Shown in pieces: positions 1-15,700 of a stretch of 60,000 nt of DNA (position 1 is the stretch's first letter; each line of letters opens with the position of its first letter). The notes below the pieces were generated by a model that made no database searches, was not told the origin of the DNA, and saw nothing but the letters and a program-made list of their open reading frames with translations. The translations under genes and the position numbers were made by a program. The DNA comes from Bugula neritina (taxonomy: Eukaryota; Bryozoa; Gymnolaemata; Cheilostomatida; Bugulidae): assembly GCA_964035545.1 (NCBI GenBank), contig OZ037771.1, positions 64,001 to 124,000 on the forward strand. The letters run 5' to 3'.

Positions 1-533
1 TATTATATATTACATTATATACACATTACTATAATAATGGCATATTATATATTACATTATATACACATTACTATAATAATGGCATATTATATATTACATT
101 ATATACACATTACTATAACAGTAGCATATTATATATTACATTATATACACATTACTATAACAGTAGCATATTATATATTACATTATATACACATTACTAT
201 AACAATAGCATATTATATATTACATTATATACACATTACTATAACAGTAGCATATTATATATTACATTATATACACATTACTATAACAATAGCATATTAT
301 ATATTACATTATATACACATTACTATAACAGTAGCATATTATATATTATATTATATACACATTACTATAACAGTAGCATATTATATATTACATTATATAC
401 ACATTACTATAACAGTAGCATATTATATATTACACTATATATACATTACTATAACAGTAGCATATTGTATATTACATTATATACACAATACTATAACAGT
501 AGCATATTATATATTACATTATATACACATTAC
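1..533. repeat. 42-bp minisatellite, intron after exon 50
   Basis: About 12.7 copies, starting directly at the donor of exon 50. 42 is a multiple of three, so the plus strand shows a spurious 14-residue repeat ORF. Confidence 0.97.
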
Positions 534-767
534 CCACCTTTATAGTATTTTCTGATATCAACATCAGATGGCGCTATGCTAGCAGACTCATCAAAGTCAT
601 AGAACTGGTCTGTGTTATATTTTTCAGCAGCGTTGATCCCTCCAGTGACGCTGCCTTCTATGATGACAGTAGAGTCATCTAGCTGAGGGTAGGGGGACGG
701 CAGGGTGCGTGAAGACTGCTGCCTCAAACCAGGCAGCGCAGGTGACATGTTGTTGAATACTCGAACA
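534..767 (-). CDS. FAT4: Fat-like cadherin exon 50: cytoplasmic tail with SIAPSD motif
   Basis: DVRVFNNMSPALPGLRQQ followed by a segment containing FDESASIAPSDVDIRKYY, matching the conserved Fat-family tail motif as I know it. Acceptor tgtttcag, donor GTAATG, ends in phase 2, so at least one more exon lies left of the window. Confidence 0.88.
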
Positions 768-3700
768 CTGAAACAGTATTAGTGACTGCAGACTGTATAC
801 TCAGACTACACACTGTATACTCAGACTAGACACTGTATACTCAGACTACACACTGTATACTCAGACTAGACACTGTATACTCAGACTACACACTGTATAC
901 TCAGACTACACACTGTATACTCAGACTACACACTGTATACTCAGACTACACACTGTATACTCAGACTACGCACTGTATACTCAGACTACACACTGTATAC
1001 TCAGACTACACACTGTACACTCAGACTACACACTGTATACTCAGACTACACACTGTATACTCAGACTGCGCACTGTATACTCAGACTACGCACTGTATAC
1101 TCAGACTACACACTGTATACTCAGACTACACACTGTATACTCAGACTACATACTGTATACTCAGACTACACACTGTATACTCAGACTACACGCTGTATAC
1201 TCAGACTACACACTGTATACTCAGACTACATACTGTATACTCAGACTACAGACTGTATACTCAGACTACACACTGTATACTCAGACTACACTTACTCGGG
1301 ATGCTCACTAGCCAAGATATCTGCGTCAGTGAGGTTATCAAGACCCCCTGATGTTTCGTTGCTCTTGCTGAACTGAGGGGTAATGATGGGCAGTGAGCCC
1401 TTCATTGTACCAGAGGACTTCCTGTCAGGTTTCAGTCTGCGACAGCCGTAGACGGTGACCAGGACGACTGCCAGGACAAACACCACCGAGCCAACAATGA
1501 TGACCGCCCACATCCACGGCTTTATTGACTGCTTGGAGGTGTTTGTTCCCTCCATTTGGATACAAGCAGCTGCAATACAGTGCAATATAATGCAATATAA
1601 TACAATATAATACAATATAATATAATACAATATAATGCAATATAATACAATATAATACAATACAATATAATACAATACAATATAATATAATGCAATATAA
1701 TACAATACAATACAATATAATACAATATAATACAATATAATATAATACAATGCAATGCAATATAATACAATACAATACAATATAATATAATACAATGCAA
1801 TATAATACAATACAATATAATATAATACAATACAATATAATACAATACAATACAATATAATACAATGCAATATAATATAATACAATATAATACAATACAA
1901 TATAATACAATACAATGCAATATAATACAATGCAATATAATACAATATAATACAATGCAATATAATATAATACAATACAATATAATACAATACAATGCAA
2001 TATAATACAATGCAATATACTACAATATAATACAATACAATATAATACAATACAATATAATACAATACAATACAATACGATACAATACAGGAATTCTCCC
2101 ACAACATTGCAGTATCAACACATACTAGGAGATGAAACACTAATATGTTAGTTGATGTCATAACATACACTTACCGCTCACAGCATCGCAAGCCTTTCCT
2201 TGCCCACAAATATCAACAGTGAGTGGACATCCATCACATCCGGCCACAACCTGGTCAGCATTTGACACGGAAATAGCAAACTTATCTGTAACGGCAGCAG
2301 ACATTGGCAGCCGATCTCCATTGATTATCAGATCAGAGATACAACCTGAAGTAGAGACAGAGATATAACTTGAAGTAGAGACAGAGAGACAACTTGAAGT
2401 AGAGACAGAGATATAACTTGAAGTATAGACAGAGGTATAACTTGAAGTAGAGACAGAGATATAACTTGAAGTAGAGACAGAGATATAACTTGAAGTAGAG
2501 ACAGAGAGATAACTTGAAGTAGAGACAGAGATATAACTTGAAGTAGAGACAGAGATATAACTTGAAGTAGAGACAGAGATATAACTTGAAGTAGAGACAG
2601 AGATATAACTTGAAGTAGAGACAGAGATATAACCTGAAGTAGAGATAGAGATATAACTTGAAGTAGAGATAGAGATATAACTTGAAGTAGAGACAGAGAT
2701 ATAACTTGAAGTAGAGACAGAGAGACAACTTGAAGTAGAGACAGAGATATAACTTGAAGTATAGACAGAGGTATAACTTGAAGTAGAGACAGAGATATAA
2801 CTTGAAGTAGAGACAGAGATATAACTTGAAGTAGAGACAGAGATATAACTTGAAGTAGAGACAGAGATATAACCTGAAGTAGAGACAGAGATATAACTTG
2901 AAGTAGAGACAGAGATATAACTTGAAGTAGAGACAGAGATATAACTTGAAGTAGAGACAGAGAGACAACTTGAAGAAGAGACAGAGAGACAACTTGAAGT
3001 AGAGACAGAGATATAACTTGAAGTAGAGACAGAGAGATAACTTGAAGTAGAGACAGAGAGACAACTTGAAGTATAGACAGAGAGACAACTTGAAGTAGAG
3101 ACAGAGATATAACTTGAAGTAGAGACAGAGATCCAACTTGAAGTAGAGACAGAGAGACAACTTGAAGTAGAGACAGAGAGACAACATAAAGTAGAGACAG
3201 AAGGTGAATACGCGGCAGATAGTACTGAGAAGTCTGAGGTGGACAATGACCTCTCTACATACCTTGATACACGTCAGCAATGATAATCTGGGACACAGTG
3301 TAGAGATCAAGGAAGTCGTGAGGAGCAGAGGAGTTGTCTGCGGCCACTTTACCATCAACTGAGAGCAGAGTGGACGTGTCTGTCACAACCAAAGAGATGT
3401 CATGCCATTTACCATCTGTCACTGTCGTCTCTGCATTTGTCACACTTCCATACACGACTAATCCATCTTGCAACTTCAACTCTCTGTTGGCAGAGTACGG
3501 AATAGTTGACATGACTACCCCGTCCACTCCAGTTCTTACTCGCACACTCAGTCTACTACTATCAGCCGTAATTTGTCTCTTTATTCGTGATGAGGGCGTT
3601 TTCAGCAGTTGATCTCTGCGATAACTCTCCAGGTATTTGTATATGAAGGCAGATGACTGGCTGACGGAGACATCTGTGTCTATCAGAGCTGAAACATACA

Positions 3701-6700
3701 TACACTGTATAGATAACTAACGTACCTTCAGTACAAGAGAGCTGGTACTATGCAGAGAACTAACGTACCTTCAGTACAAGAGAGCTGGTACTATACAGAT
3801 AACTAACGTACCTTCAGTACAAGAGAGCTGGTACTATACAGATAACTAACGTACCTTCAGTACAAGAGAGCTGGTACTATACAGATAACTAACGTACCTT
3901 CAGTGCAAGAGAGCTGGGAGTAGAAATTAGGGCAGGCACAGAGAGTAGAGAACCAATCAGCTCGGCATTCATTCTCCTCTCCACACAAGGAGCTGCAGTG
4001 AGACGCTGGCTGAGGACAAGTGTTCCTTACATTGAAGGTGCTCTGTGAGTCCTCTATTGTGATTGGACGGCCATCTATTTGTAGGTCACCGATACAGCCA
4101 ATGAATGTTGCTGAGGATAACACAGATCTGAATTGAAGGACCGTGTCTATAGCGGCTGTACCTACAGAATAGAGTAAACAGGTATACTATAGAGTACACA
4201 GGTATACTATACTATACACAGGTATACTACAGAGTACACAGGTATACTATAGAGTACACAGGTATACTATAGAGTACACAGGTATACTATAGAGTACACA
4301 GGTATACTATAGAGTACACAGGTATACTATAGAGTACACAGGTATACTATAGAGTACACAGGTATACTATAGAGTACACAGGTATACTATAGAGTACACA
4401 GGTATACTATAGAGTACACAGGTATACTATAGAGTACACAGGTATACTATAGAGTACACGGGTATACTATAGAGTACACAGGTATACTACAGAGTACACA
4501 GGTATACTATACTATACACAGGTATACTATAGAGTACACAGGTATACTACAGAGTACACAGGTATACTATAGAGTACACAAGTATACTATAGAGTACACA
4601 GGTATACTATACTATACACAGGTATACTATAGAGTACACAGGTATACTATAGAGTACACAGGTATACTATAGAGTACACAGGTATACTATACTATACACA
4701 GGTATACTATAGAGTACACAGGTATACTATACTATACACAGGTATACTATAGAGTACACAGGTATACTATAGAGTACACAGGTATACTATAGAGTACACA
4801 GGTATACTATACCTGCAATGTAGAGAGGATGTGAGCTGGTCGTAAGATCTCCGAGCCCCTGGTTGAGTGAGACGCTACTGTAACAGTCCACCTGCTTATT
4901 ACAGGGTGTGGAGCATTCTGAGGCCGACTTGCAGAACACAACCTCTAGAGTAGCTTCAGTAGAGGTCCGTGTAGCGTGTATTCTATACCAGCTTCCGGAG
5001 GCCACAGTCTACAACACACACTGTCACATGACTTGCTAGTCTGAGTAGTTGGTAACCTAGCAACAGTCTACAACACACACTGTCACATGACTTGCTAGTC
5101 TGAGTAGTTGGTAACCTAGCAACAGTCTACAACACACACTGTCACATGACTTGCTAGTCTGAGTAGTTGGTAACCTAGCAACAGTCTACAACACACACTG
5201 TCACGTGACTTGCTAGTCTGAGTGGGTAGTAACCTAGCAACAGTTTACAACACACACTGTCACATGACTTGCCAGTCTGAGTAGTTGGTAACCTAGCAAC
5301 AGTCTACAACACACACTGTCACATGACTTGCTAATCTGAGTGGGTGGTAACCTAGCAACAGTCTACAACACACACTGTCACATGACTTGCCAGTCTGAGT
5401 AGTTGGTAACCTAGCAACAGTCTACAACACACACTGTCACATGACTTGCTAGTCTGAGTAGTTGGTAACCTAGCAACAGTCTACAACACACACTGTCACA
5501 TGACTTGCTAGTCTGAGTAGTTGGTAACCTAGCAACAGTCTACAACACACACTGTCACATGACTTGCTAGTCTGAATTGTGCTCTTCATACACTGGAGAT
5601 GGTTGACTCAATGGGTTTACCTTAGAAACTGTGACCCCGCTTTGACCTTGATCAGCCCTGAAGGTGAAGGTTACGCTGCCATCAGAGATCTGAAGAGCTA
5701 GGAACTGGGAGTCTACTCCTTGCTGGAACAGGAGTAAAGCGTTCATACTCTTAGTTGCCAAGGTCATCTTAATGTCATTCAAATCAAAGCTCTCAGATGG
5801 CAGCTGCATATACGAGCCATCTTGAAATCCGAAGCTGGACTCATTACAGAGCAGCCCGTAGTATCCATATGCACAGTTACACTGGTATCCTCCAGTGGGT
5901 AAATCTGTAACCAATTGGCAGTAATTATATAGTATAACATATATTACAGTATAGCATATATAGCACATAGTATGGGTGTAATATATATTACAGCATAGCA
6001 TATACAGCATATAGTATGAGTGTAATATATATTACAGTATAGCATATACAGCATATAGTATGGGTGTAATATATATTACAGCATAGAATATATAGCATAT
6101 AGTATAGGTGTAATATATATTACAGCATAGAATATATAGCATATAGTATGGGTACGACACACTCACCAACACACGTAGCTGTCTGATGACAAGGATTTCT
6201 GGTCTCACATCTGATTCTCTCCTCACACCTCACACCACGGTAATGCTCTGTACATGCACACTGGAAGGATCCCTCCACGTTGGTACAGCTGCCTCCATTT
6301 AGACATGTGTCCGGGTCCAGACATTCATCAACATCTTCCTCGCACTGAGCTCCCTGCCAGAACTCTGTGCAAACACACTGGAAGTCTGACTCCCCCACTG
6401 GAAGACATCGAGCGCCGTGCATGCAGGGTGAGCTGATGCAGGCTTTAGCCTCGTCACTGCAGCTCTCCCCGATGTACTGCGGCTCACAGACGCAGAGTGG
6501 CTGCAGAGAGGCGAGTTGGTAGGTGAGGGTAAGAGATGCGGTAGACGTGTAGTCTAGCTGGTCAAACACCACCACCTGTGAGCGACAGTCACCATTGCCG
6601 GAGCAGCTGGCCACTGTGCACACATTCCTGCGGGAGGTGGAGACGGTGACACCACTCTTCCTTGATATGGCTTCCTTGTTGGCAGAGAGGAGAGAGGCTA

Positions 6701-9700
6701 AGGAGGTGGATGGTGAGCCATCAGCAGCCTCCAGCACAAGGTAGAGGTCAATGTAATTCCCTGTGGATCTCATTGACAGTAATCTAACACTCTCACCGTT
6801 GAAAGTGAACTCTTCAACACTGGAGATGAACAACTCGGAGAGTTTAACAAACTCCTCGGCGCTAACATCAGATACTCGGGTCACAATAGCGGAGTCTAGA
6901 GTGCGATTAGTGTACGGTTTGACTTTGACATTCACAGTTGACTGCACAGTGTTATGAACACCGTCATGTCCATTAACGGTGAGAGACGTGTCTGATTTGA
7001 GATCTCTAGCTAGAAGTTGACAGCCAGCCCCTGGGTAAGTAAATGGACAATAGTGAGTACACAGTGAGTACACAGTGAGTGTATAGTGAGTGTATAATGA
7101 GTACACAGTGAGTATACAGTGAGTACACAGTGAGTATACAGTGAGTACACAGTGAGTACACAGTGAGTATACAGTGAGTACATAGTGAGTATACAGTGAG
7201 TATACAGTGAGTATACAGTGAGTATACAGTGAGTATATAGTGAGTACACAGTGAGTACACAGTGAGTACACAATGAGTACACAGTGAGTACACACGCACC
7301 AGGAAGAGAGAAGACAGGATGTGAGGAAATGCTACAAGAATAGTCGCCAACCACGTCAACGTCTAGAGGCTCTACGCTAGCCACAGCACCATCAACGTAG
7401 GGGCCATAACTCTGTATGACTACAGTCAGGTCCCTCGGCTCAGACGGCTCATCGTTCTCATCCTCTACGTTCACCTGAACACAAAGTACACGTCATCTAC
7501 CTTTCTGTCTTACAAACACGGCATCATTACCCTCATTCCACCTTCACAACAGTGTACAGAGGGCAGTACACATCACATGTTGGAGATAGACTCACCTTTG
7601 CTGTCAGCTGTGATGTGCGACCACCGCTGTCAGTTACGTCTACTGTAAGAGAGTAAGACTTGGTCACTTCATAGTCAAAGAGCAGGTTCTTAGTGAACAC
7701 TGTGCCTGAGTTCTGGTTGATGTAGAAGTGCGGTGAGTTGAGACTGTAGGTGTACGGCCCCTGTATGTCACATATATATTATCATAATATACTGTCATCT
7801 CATAACTCTGGTTTCATGTAATAAAGACCGAGCTGAATAAAAGTAAAGACCTGATTGGGAGGAATGTCATCATCATATGTCATGGAGCTGAGTCTAAGAA
7901 CTGGAGTGTCGGCCTCAGCTCCTTCGACAACTGAGCCCTCCGGTGTGGGGGGTAAGAAGTAGGGAGACTCATCATTCACATCAGTGACGTGTACATGAAC
8001 TATGGCTTGTCCGGTGAGAGGGGGACGACCCTGATCTATAGCCTGGGCTACCAACATGTACTCATTCTTTTCCTCTCTGTCCAATGAGCCTATATAAATC
8101 AGTTGATATACATCACATACAATACTATACTACATTATATTATACTATATTATATTATACTATATTATATTATATTATACTATGTTATATTATATCATAC
8201 TATACTATATTATATTATATTATATCATACTATAATATTATATTATTATCAGACTCACGAGTGGTGGAGATACGTCCATTGTCAGAGTCTATAGAGAACT
8301 GGCCAAAATCATCCTCCAGAGCATAGCTGAACTTCCTGTTATTAGCCTGCTGGTCAGAGTCAGTGGCAGAGACGGTCAATATATAAACTGCGGGCTGTTG
8401 ATTTTCCCCCACTGAGCCATTATAGGTCAGCTGGTTGAACCGGGGGCTATCATTAGCATCATCTAGATTTATCCATATCGTCGCCGTATCTGTATCATTC
8501 CCTGTCAGAACAGTTAGTAACAATATAATATGTTATACAATACAATATAATATAATATAATATACTACAATATAATATAATATAATATACTACAATATAA
8601 TATAATACATAATATAATATAATGCACTGATATTTATACATAGCCTACCTTTCACAGGTCCGGGATTTTTCACCAGAGCATGCAGTATTACGGTTGCCAC
8701 ACTTTCCCGATCTAATATTTCTGCCACTGTCAGTCTCCCGGTGGTTATGTCGAGAGAGAATCCCTTCTCGTTGCTCTCCCCAGTAAGTATGTACAGGAGC
8801 TGACCGTCTGCCCCTTCATCCTCGTCAGTCGCTGTCAGGTCTCCCAACACATGTCCAACTTGAGCTGATTCACTGACGTCAAATGTGTACGTCTTCTGCA
8901 GAACATATACAGAGCATATAGTAATATACAGAGCATATAGTAATATACAGAGCATATAGTAATATACAGAGCATATAGTAATATACAGAGCATATAGTAA
9001 TATACAGAGCATATAGTAATATACAGAGCATGTAGTAATATACAGAGCATATAGTAATATACAGAGCATATAGTAATATACAGAGCATATAGTAATATAC
9101 AGAGCATGTAGTAATATACAGAGCATATAGTAATATACAGAGCATATACATATAGTAATATACAGAGCATATACATATAGTAATATACAGAGCATATAGT
9201 AATATACAGAGCATATACTAGTACGTATAATACCATTATGTAACAGCTGATAAAACATACCTGTATGAATTTGGGTGAATATTCGTTGACTCCTCTCACA
9301 TAAACAGTAAGCAGAGCTGTACTAGTATATGCACTACTTTTAGGATTCACTGCTTTCACTGAGAGTCTGTATTCACTGCTCTCTTCATAGTCAAACACTG
9401 TTTTAGCAATGATCTCTCCGGACACACTGTCTATACTGAATAGTCTGTGGGACGAGCCATCCTCAATGATTGAGTATCTGAAAAAGTGACAGTAGTGCTA
9501 GTAGTAGTGACAGTAGTGCTAGTAGTAGTGCTAGTAGTAGTGACAGTAGTGCTAGTAGTAGTGACAGTAGTGCTAGTAGTAGTGACAGTAGTGCTAGTAG
9601 TAGTATATGCCTACCTTACAATGCCATTATCACCCTCGTCAGCGTCAACAGCGCTGACCTTGGTAACAAAGGAGTCAGGGTCAGAATTCTCAGAGAGGTA

Positions 9701-12700
9701 CGCAGTATAAGAGCTGGAGGTGAAGACTGGAGGATTGTCATCCGTGTCAAGGACATTGAGGGTTAGTACTGTGTATATCTTCTCAGGGTAGAACGCTTTG
9801 TCTTGTGCTCTCAGTGTAACCTGGTGCTGTGTTGATTTCTCGTAATCTATTAGTGAGGGATATATTACACAGACAGTGTATTCTCTCGTAATCTATTAGT
9901 GAAGGATATATTACACAGACAGTGTACTCTCTCGTAATCTATTAGTGAAGGATACATTACACAGACAGTGTACTTTCTCGTAATCTATTAGTGAGGGATA
10001 TATTACACAGACAGTATATTCTCTTGTAATCTATTAGTGAGGGATATATTACACAGACAGTGTACTCTCTCGTAATCTATTAGTGAGGGATATATTACAC
10101 AGACAGTGTACTCTCTCGTAATCTATTAGTGAGGGATATATTACACAGACAGTATATTCTCTCGTAATCTATTAGTGAGGGATATATTACACAGACAGTG
10201 TACTCTCTCGTAATCTATTAGTGAGGGATATATTACACAGACAGTATATTCTCTCGTAATCTATTAGTGAGGGATATATTACACAGACAGTGTACTCTCT
10301 CGTAATCTATTAGTGAGGGATATATTACACAGACATACCCAGAGCCTTAGAGAGGATGATTTGTCCAGTCTGAGGGTCAATACTCAACAAGTCAGCATCA
10401 TGGCTGCCAGAGACTATGGAGTAGATAATAGCAGAGTTGATGCCTTCATCCGAGTCCCCTGCTCTAACTACAGCTATCTCGTAGCCTGCTTCCTCACTCT
10501 CCGATACATCATATTCCAGGGGCGTTGGTGTCACCCACTATATATACAGTCAGTAGGACAGTATTCATACACTATATAACACCTACACTATACACACACC
10601 TATACATGTATGTATATCATGTAATATAAAGTATTTGAGTCTTACCCGAGGAGAGAACCTGTTCTCTGGAGTTATGAGTACAGTAACAGTCACATGACTC
10701 GACTGAACTGGCTGCCCGTGATCAGCTGCTTGTAGAGTCAGCGTGCGGTACTCGCCTGTTTTACCAACCACAGACTTGCTGACAGACACTTTCCCGGTGC
10801 TGCCTTCTACTTTAAACAGGGAGCTGCCATTCCCCCCGACTATAGAGTAGGAGACTAGGGCGTTGTCATGGTAGTCGACATTGTCAGCAGCGTTTACAGT
10901 CACCACCTCAGTATCCAGCGCAATGTCATCAGGAACAGCTGTCAAAATATAGCAGTGTGCTGTAGGTAGATACAGTGTGCTGTAGGTAGATACAGCGTAC
11001 TGTAGGTAGATACAGTGTGCTGTAGGTAGATACAGTGTGCTGTAGGTAGATACAGCGTACTGTAGGTAGATACAGTGTGCTGTAGGTAGATACAGTGTGC
11101 TGTAGGTAGATACAGTGTGCTGTAGGTAGATACAGTGTGCTGTAGGTAGATACGGTGTGCTGTAGGTAGATACAGTGTACTGTAGGTAGATACAGTGTGC
11201 TGTAGGTAGATACAGTGTACTGTATGTAGATACAGTGTGCTGCAGGTAGATACAGTGTGCTGTAGGTAGATACAGTGTGCTGCAGGTAGATACACTAAGC
11301 TAGGTGCTAGGTGGTAGGTGCTAGGTGGTAGGTGCTAGGTGGTAGGTGCTAGGTGGTAGGTGGTAGGTGCTAGGTGGTGGTACAGGGAAGAAATTAACAC
11401 TCACCAACAAAGTAACTGGTCTGTGAGAACTGCGGGGCGTGATCATTAGCATCCACTATAGAAATGTTTACTAGGGCTACGGCTGTGTGGCTGGGCACCC
11501 CGTGATCCCGTGCCTCAACATGGAGCATGTAAGAATTGTGGATCTCAGTGACATCAAACTCAAGGACATCCTTAGACTTAATTTCCCCCGTCATCGGGTC
11601 TATGAGAAAGAAGGAGCTGGGGCTAACGAGTTGATACTTTACCTGCAAGCAGTGTAACCATACAATACTATACTCATACAGTGTAACCATACAATACTAG
11701 ACTCATACAGTGTAACCATACAATACTAGACTCATACAGTGTAACCATACAATACTAGACTCATACAGTGTAACCATACAATACTATACTCATACAGTGT
11801 AACCATACAATACTAGACTCATACAGTGTAACCATACAATACTAGACTCATACAGTGTAACCATACAATACTATACTCATACAGTGTAACCATACAATAC
11901 TATACTCATACAGTGTAACCATACAATACTATACTCATAACGTAGTGTCAGACTAACCAGGGAGTTGGGTCCCTCCTCGTCCTCATCCTGTGTGTGGAGT
12001 TGTCCCACTACTGAGCCGACTGGCTGCTGCTCAGTGAAAGTAAAACTGTATGTTGGAGACGGGAGGAATTCTGGGGCATTATCGTTAACATCCGTCACCT
12101 GCAGTATATTGCTTTAATATAATACAATATAATACAGTATAACATAGTATAATACAATATAACATAATATAATATAACACAATATAACACAGTATAACAT
12201 AATATAACACAGTATAACACAATATAAAACAAGACAATAGACTACACAGCACCTGTATCTGTATGGTTGTAGAACCAGATATTCCATTCTCTCCTTGCAC
12301 ATTCTTAGCACTGACCACCACCTCATAGCTACTCACATTCTCTCTATCTAGTTTGGCTGTCAGAGTGACGTTACCGCTAGGAGTAATAGCGAAGTGGGAA
12401 CTTGGGCTATGCATTGAGTATAAAATCTCAGCATTTATTCCCACGTCTGCGTCTGTGGCGCTGACAGAGGAGATGATGCTGCCTACCAGCATATCCTCAG
12501 CAACACTCCATCTGTAGGCAGAGTCAAACCTGGGGAACATGTCGTTGATATCCTCCACGTTGACAATGACTATGGTGGTGGATGTGAGCCCTCCCCCGTC
12601 ACTAGCCTGTATAAGTAAGGAGTACCTGGCTATTCTCTCTCTGTCCAAGCTCTTAGTTCTCACCAGAGAGCCGTCTGGCTCCAGAATGAAAGGGTCGTCC

Positions 12701-15700
12701 ACGTTGCCAGACAGCAGGCTGTAGGTGACGGTGCCGTTCACACCAGAGTCCCTGTCTGTGGCTGTCACCTTGAGAAGGAGTCCTGCGTCAAACACATTCT
12801 CCTCCTCCACAACAGACACCACGTACAGAGCTTGCTCAAACTCCGGAGTGTGATTGTTCTCATCTGCTACCATGATTACCAGCTTCTCATACGACTTCGC
12901 CTCAGTGCTCACATCTCTCGCCTCTATCCAGAGGTCAAATGTCGGGGTGAGCGAGTAATCTAGAGGTCTAGTAAGAAGGAGTTGCCCGTCCACCCCTACC
13001 ATGAATGTATTGGCAGTGTTCCCACCAGCTATTGAGTAGAGTATAGTGTTGCCAGGGACAGAGGGAGTAGCAGTAACCCTCGACACTTGACTATTCACAG
13101 CTTTACCTTCTGACAGTCTAATATTAGATACCAAGTCTTGGAAGACAGGCTGTGCGGAAGTAGCGTAACGTCTGAAGGTTATGTTAACGCTGAGTTCAGA
13201 AGATTTACCACCTCCATCTGTGGCTCTGATGGTAAAGAAACTGGAAGAAGAGCTGGTAAGTCTCTGGGCTGACAGTACCACACCTGCAATACAACAGTAG
13301 AGTATTAGTAAAGTATCAGTAGAGTACTAGTAGAGTAAGAGTAGAGTATTAGTAGAGTATCAGTAGAGTATTAGTAGAGTAACAGTAGAGTATTAGTAGA
13401 GTAACAGTAGAGTATGAGTAGAGTATTAGTAGAGTAATAGTAGAGTAATAGTAGAGTATCAGTAGAGTATTAGTAGAGTAATAGTAGAGTAATAGTAGAG
13501 TAATATTAGAGTAATAGTAGAGTATCAGTAGAGTATTAGTAGAGTAATAGTAGAGTAATAGTAGAGTATCAGTAGAGTATTAGTAGAGTAATAGCAGAGT
13601 ATTAGTAGAGTATCAGTAGAGTATCAGTAGAGGAATAGTAGAGTATATAGTAGAGTATCAGTAGAGTAATAGCAGAGTAATAGTAGAGTATTAGTAGAGT
13701 AAGAGTACGGACCTGTGGAAGTATCGAGATTAAACAGGCCATCGCTGACTCCATGTAGAGAATAAATTATGCTGCCGTTAGCACCAAAATCATAATCCAC
13801 AGCTGTGCTGCCCACCACAAACTGGCCAGCCTCAGTTGGGTCTTGCAGCTCCACGCTCAACTGCTCTTGTGTGAAAGAGGGAGCATTGTCATTTATGTCC
13901 CTCAGAATAACCTGTATGATTGTATCATGATACATACACTTCTCGTTACAATAAATCAATGCAAACACTCACTCAGTATATAGTTACACAGTTACACTCA
14001 CTTAGTATATAGTTACACAGTTACACTCACTCAGTATATAGTTACACAGTTACACTCACTCAGTATATAGTTACACAGTTACACTCACTCAGTATATAGT
14101 TACACAGTTACACTCACTCAGTATAATGTTACACAGTTACACTCACTCAGTATATAGTTACACAGTTACACTCACTCAGTATATAGTTACACAGTTACAC
14201 TCACTCAGTATATAGTTACACAGTCACACTCACTCACTCTGTCAAACCTTATATCAATGACTTGTAACATCAGTACTTGCCAAATCTAAATAATAATCTA
14301 AGAAATACCTTGACATTAGCCATTGAGCTTTGGGATACATCACCGAGATCATGGGCTATGACAGTCAGTTCGTAAGTTTCATTAACTTCACGATCGAGAG
14401 TCTGCACATTGGTAATCCAGCCTACAGATATCATATAGTAGTGTAGATATCATATAGTAGTGTAGATATCATATAGTAGTGTAGATATCATATAGTAGTG
14501 TAGATATCATATAGTAGTGTAGATATCATATAGTAGTGTAGATATCATATAGTAGTGTAGATATCGTATAGTAGTGTAGATATCGTATAGTAGTGTAGAT
14601 ATCATATAGTACTGTAGATATCATATAGTAGTGTAGATATCATATAGTACTGTAGATATCATATAGTAGTGTAGATATCATATAGTAGTGTAGATATTGT
14701 ATAGTAGTGTAGATATCATATAGTAGTGTAGATATCATGTAGTAGTGTAGATATCATATAGTAGTGTAGATATCATATAGTAGTGTAGATATCATACAGT
14801 AGTGTAGATATCATATAGTAGTGTAGATATCATGTAGTAGTGTAGATATCATACAGTAGTGTAGATATCATATAGTAGTGTAGATATCATATAGTAGTGT
14901 ACACATCGCCATCTAACCTGTGACGTAGTCGATAGTGAAGTATTCTGCTGCAGAGTCATTGTAGAGGGCGTAGCGCACTTCCCCGTTACTTCCAAGGTCA
15001 AGGTCACTGGCTGTAACTTGTATTATTTCTCTGTGTAGCTGAGGCCCCTCGACTATTTTAGTCGAGTAAATTGGAAGGTCAAAGATAGGGGGGTGATCGT
15101 TGATGTCCCGCACTGTAACCTCCACAATGGCTTCTCCACTCAGCTCTGAAGAACCTAATGCAAAATTACTCACCAAGTCAGTCTATATGATACTGAATGT
15201 ATGTAGGATAATGACTTGCATAATATGATAACGTACTATACTATACTCATACAGGATGCAACTTGGTAATAATACAATACAGTAAAATACAGGTTTATGA
15301 TGAGATTCATTCTGCTAGTTTTACCGGCTACAATATTTCGGGCTACGACTTTCAGAGTGAACTTGGAAGTCTTTTCTCTGTTAACCGGTTTACTGGCAAA
15401 AATGACTCCAGTGGTTGAGTTAATAGAGAAGATACTGCGACTTAGTTGAGAGTCATCGTCCAATCCAAACACTAGTTCGTAGTATGACTCATTGTAAGGG
15501 GCGGAGTCTGGGTCGTATACTTCTACCTGTGATATCGTACATATGATATATTATATATAATAGTTACTATACATATGATATATTATATAATAGTTACTAT
15601 ACACATGATATACTGTATAATAGATACTATACACATGATATACTATATAATAGTTATTATACATATAATATATTATATATAATAGATACTATACATGTGA

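Noticed and set aside
37-555. Plus-strand ORF of 172 aa
   Set aside because: A 42-bp repeat translated; no codon bias or homology, and it overlaps a cadherin intron.
3334-3612. Plus-strand ORF of 92 aa opposite LamG2
   Set aside because: Antisense shadow of a conserved exon.
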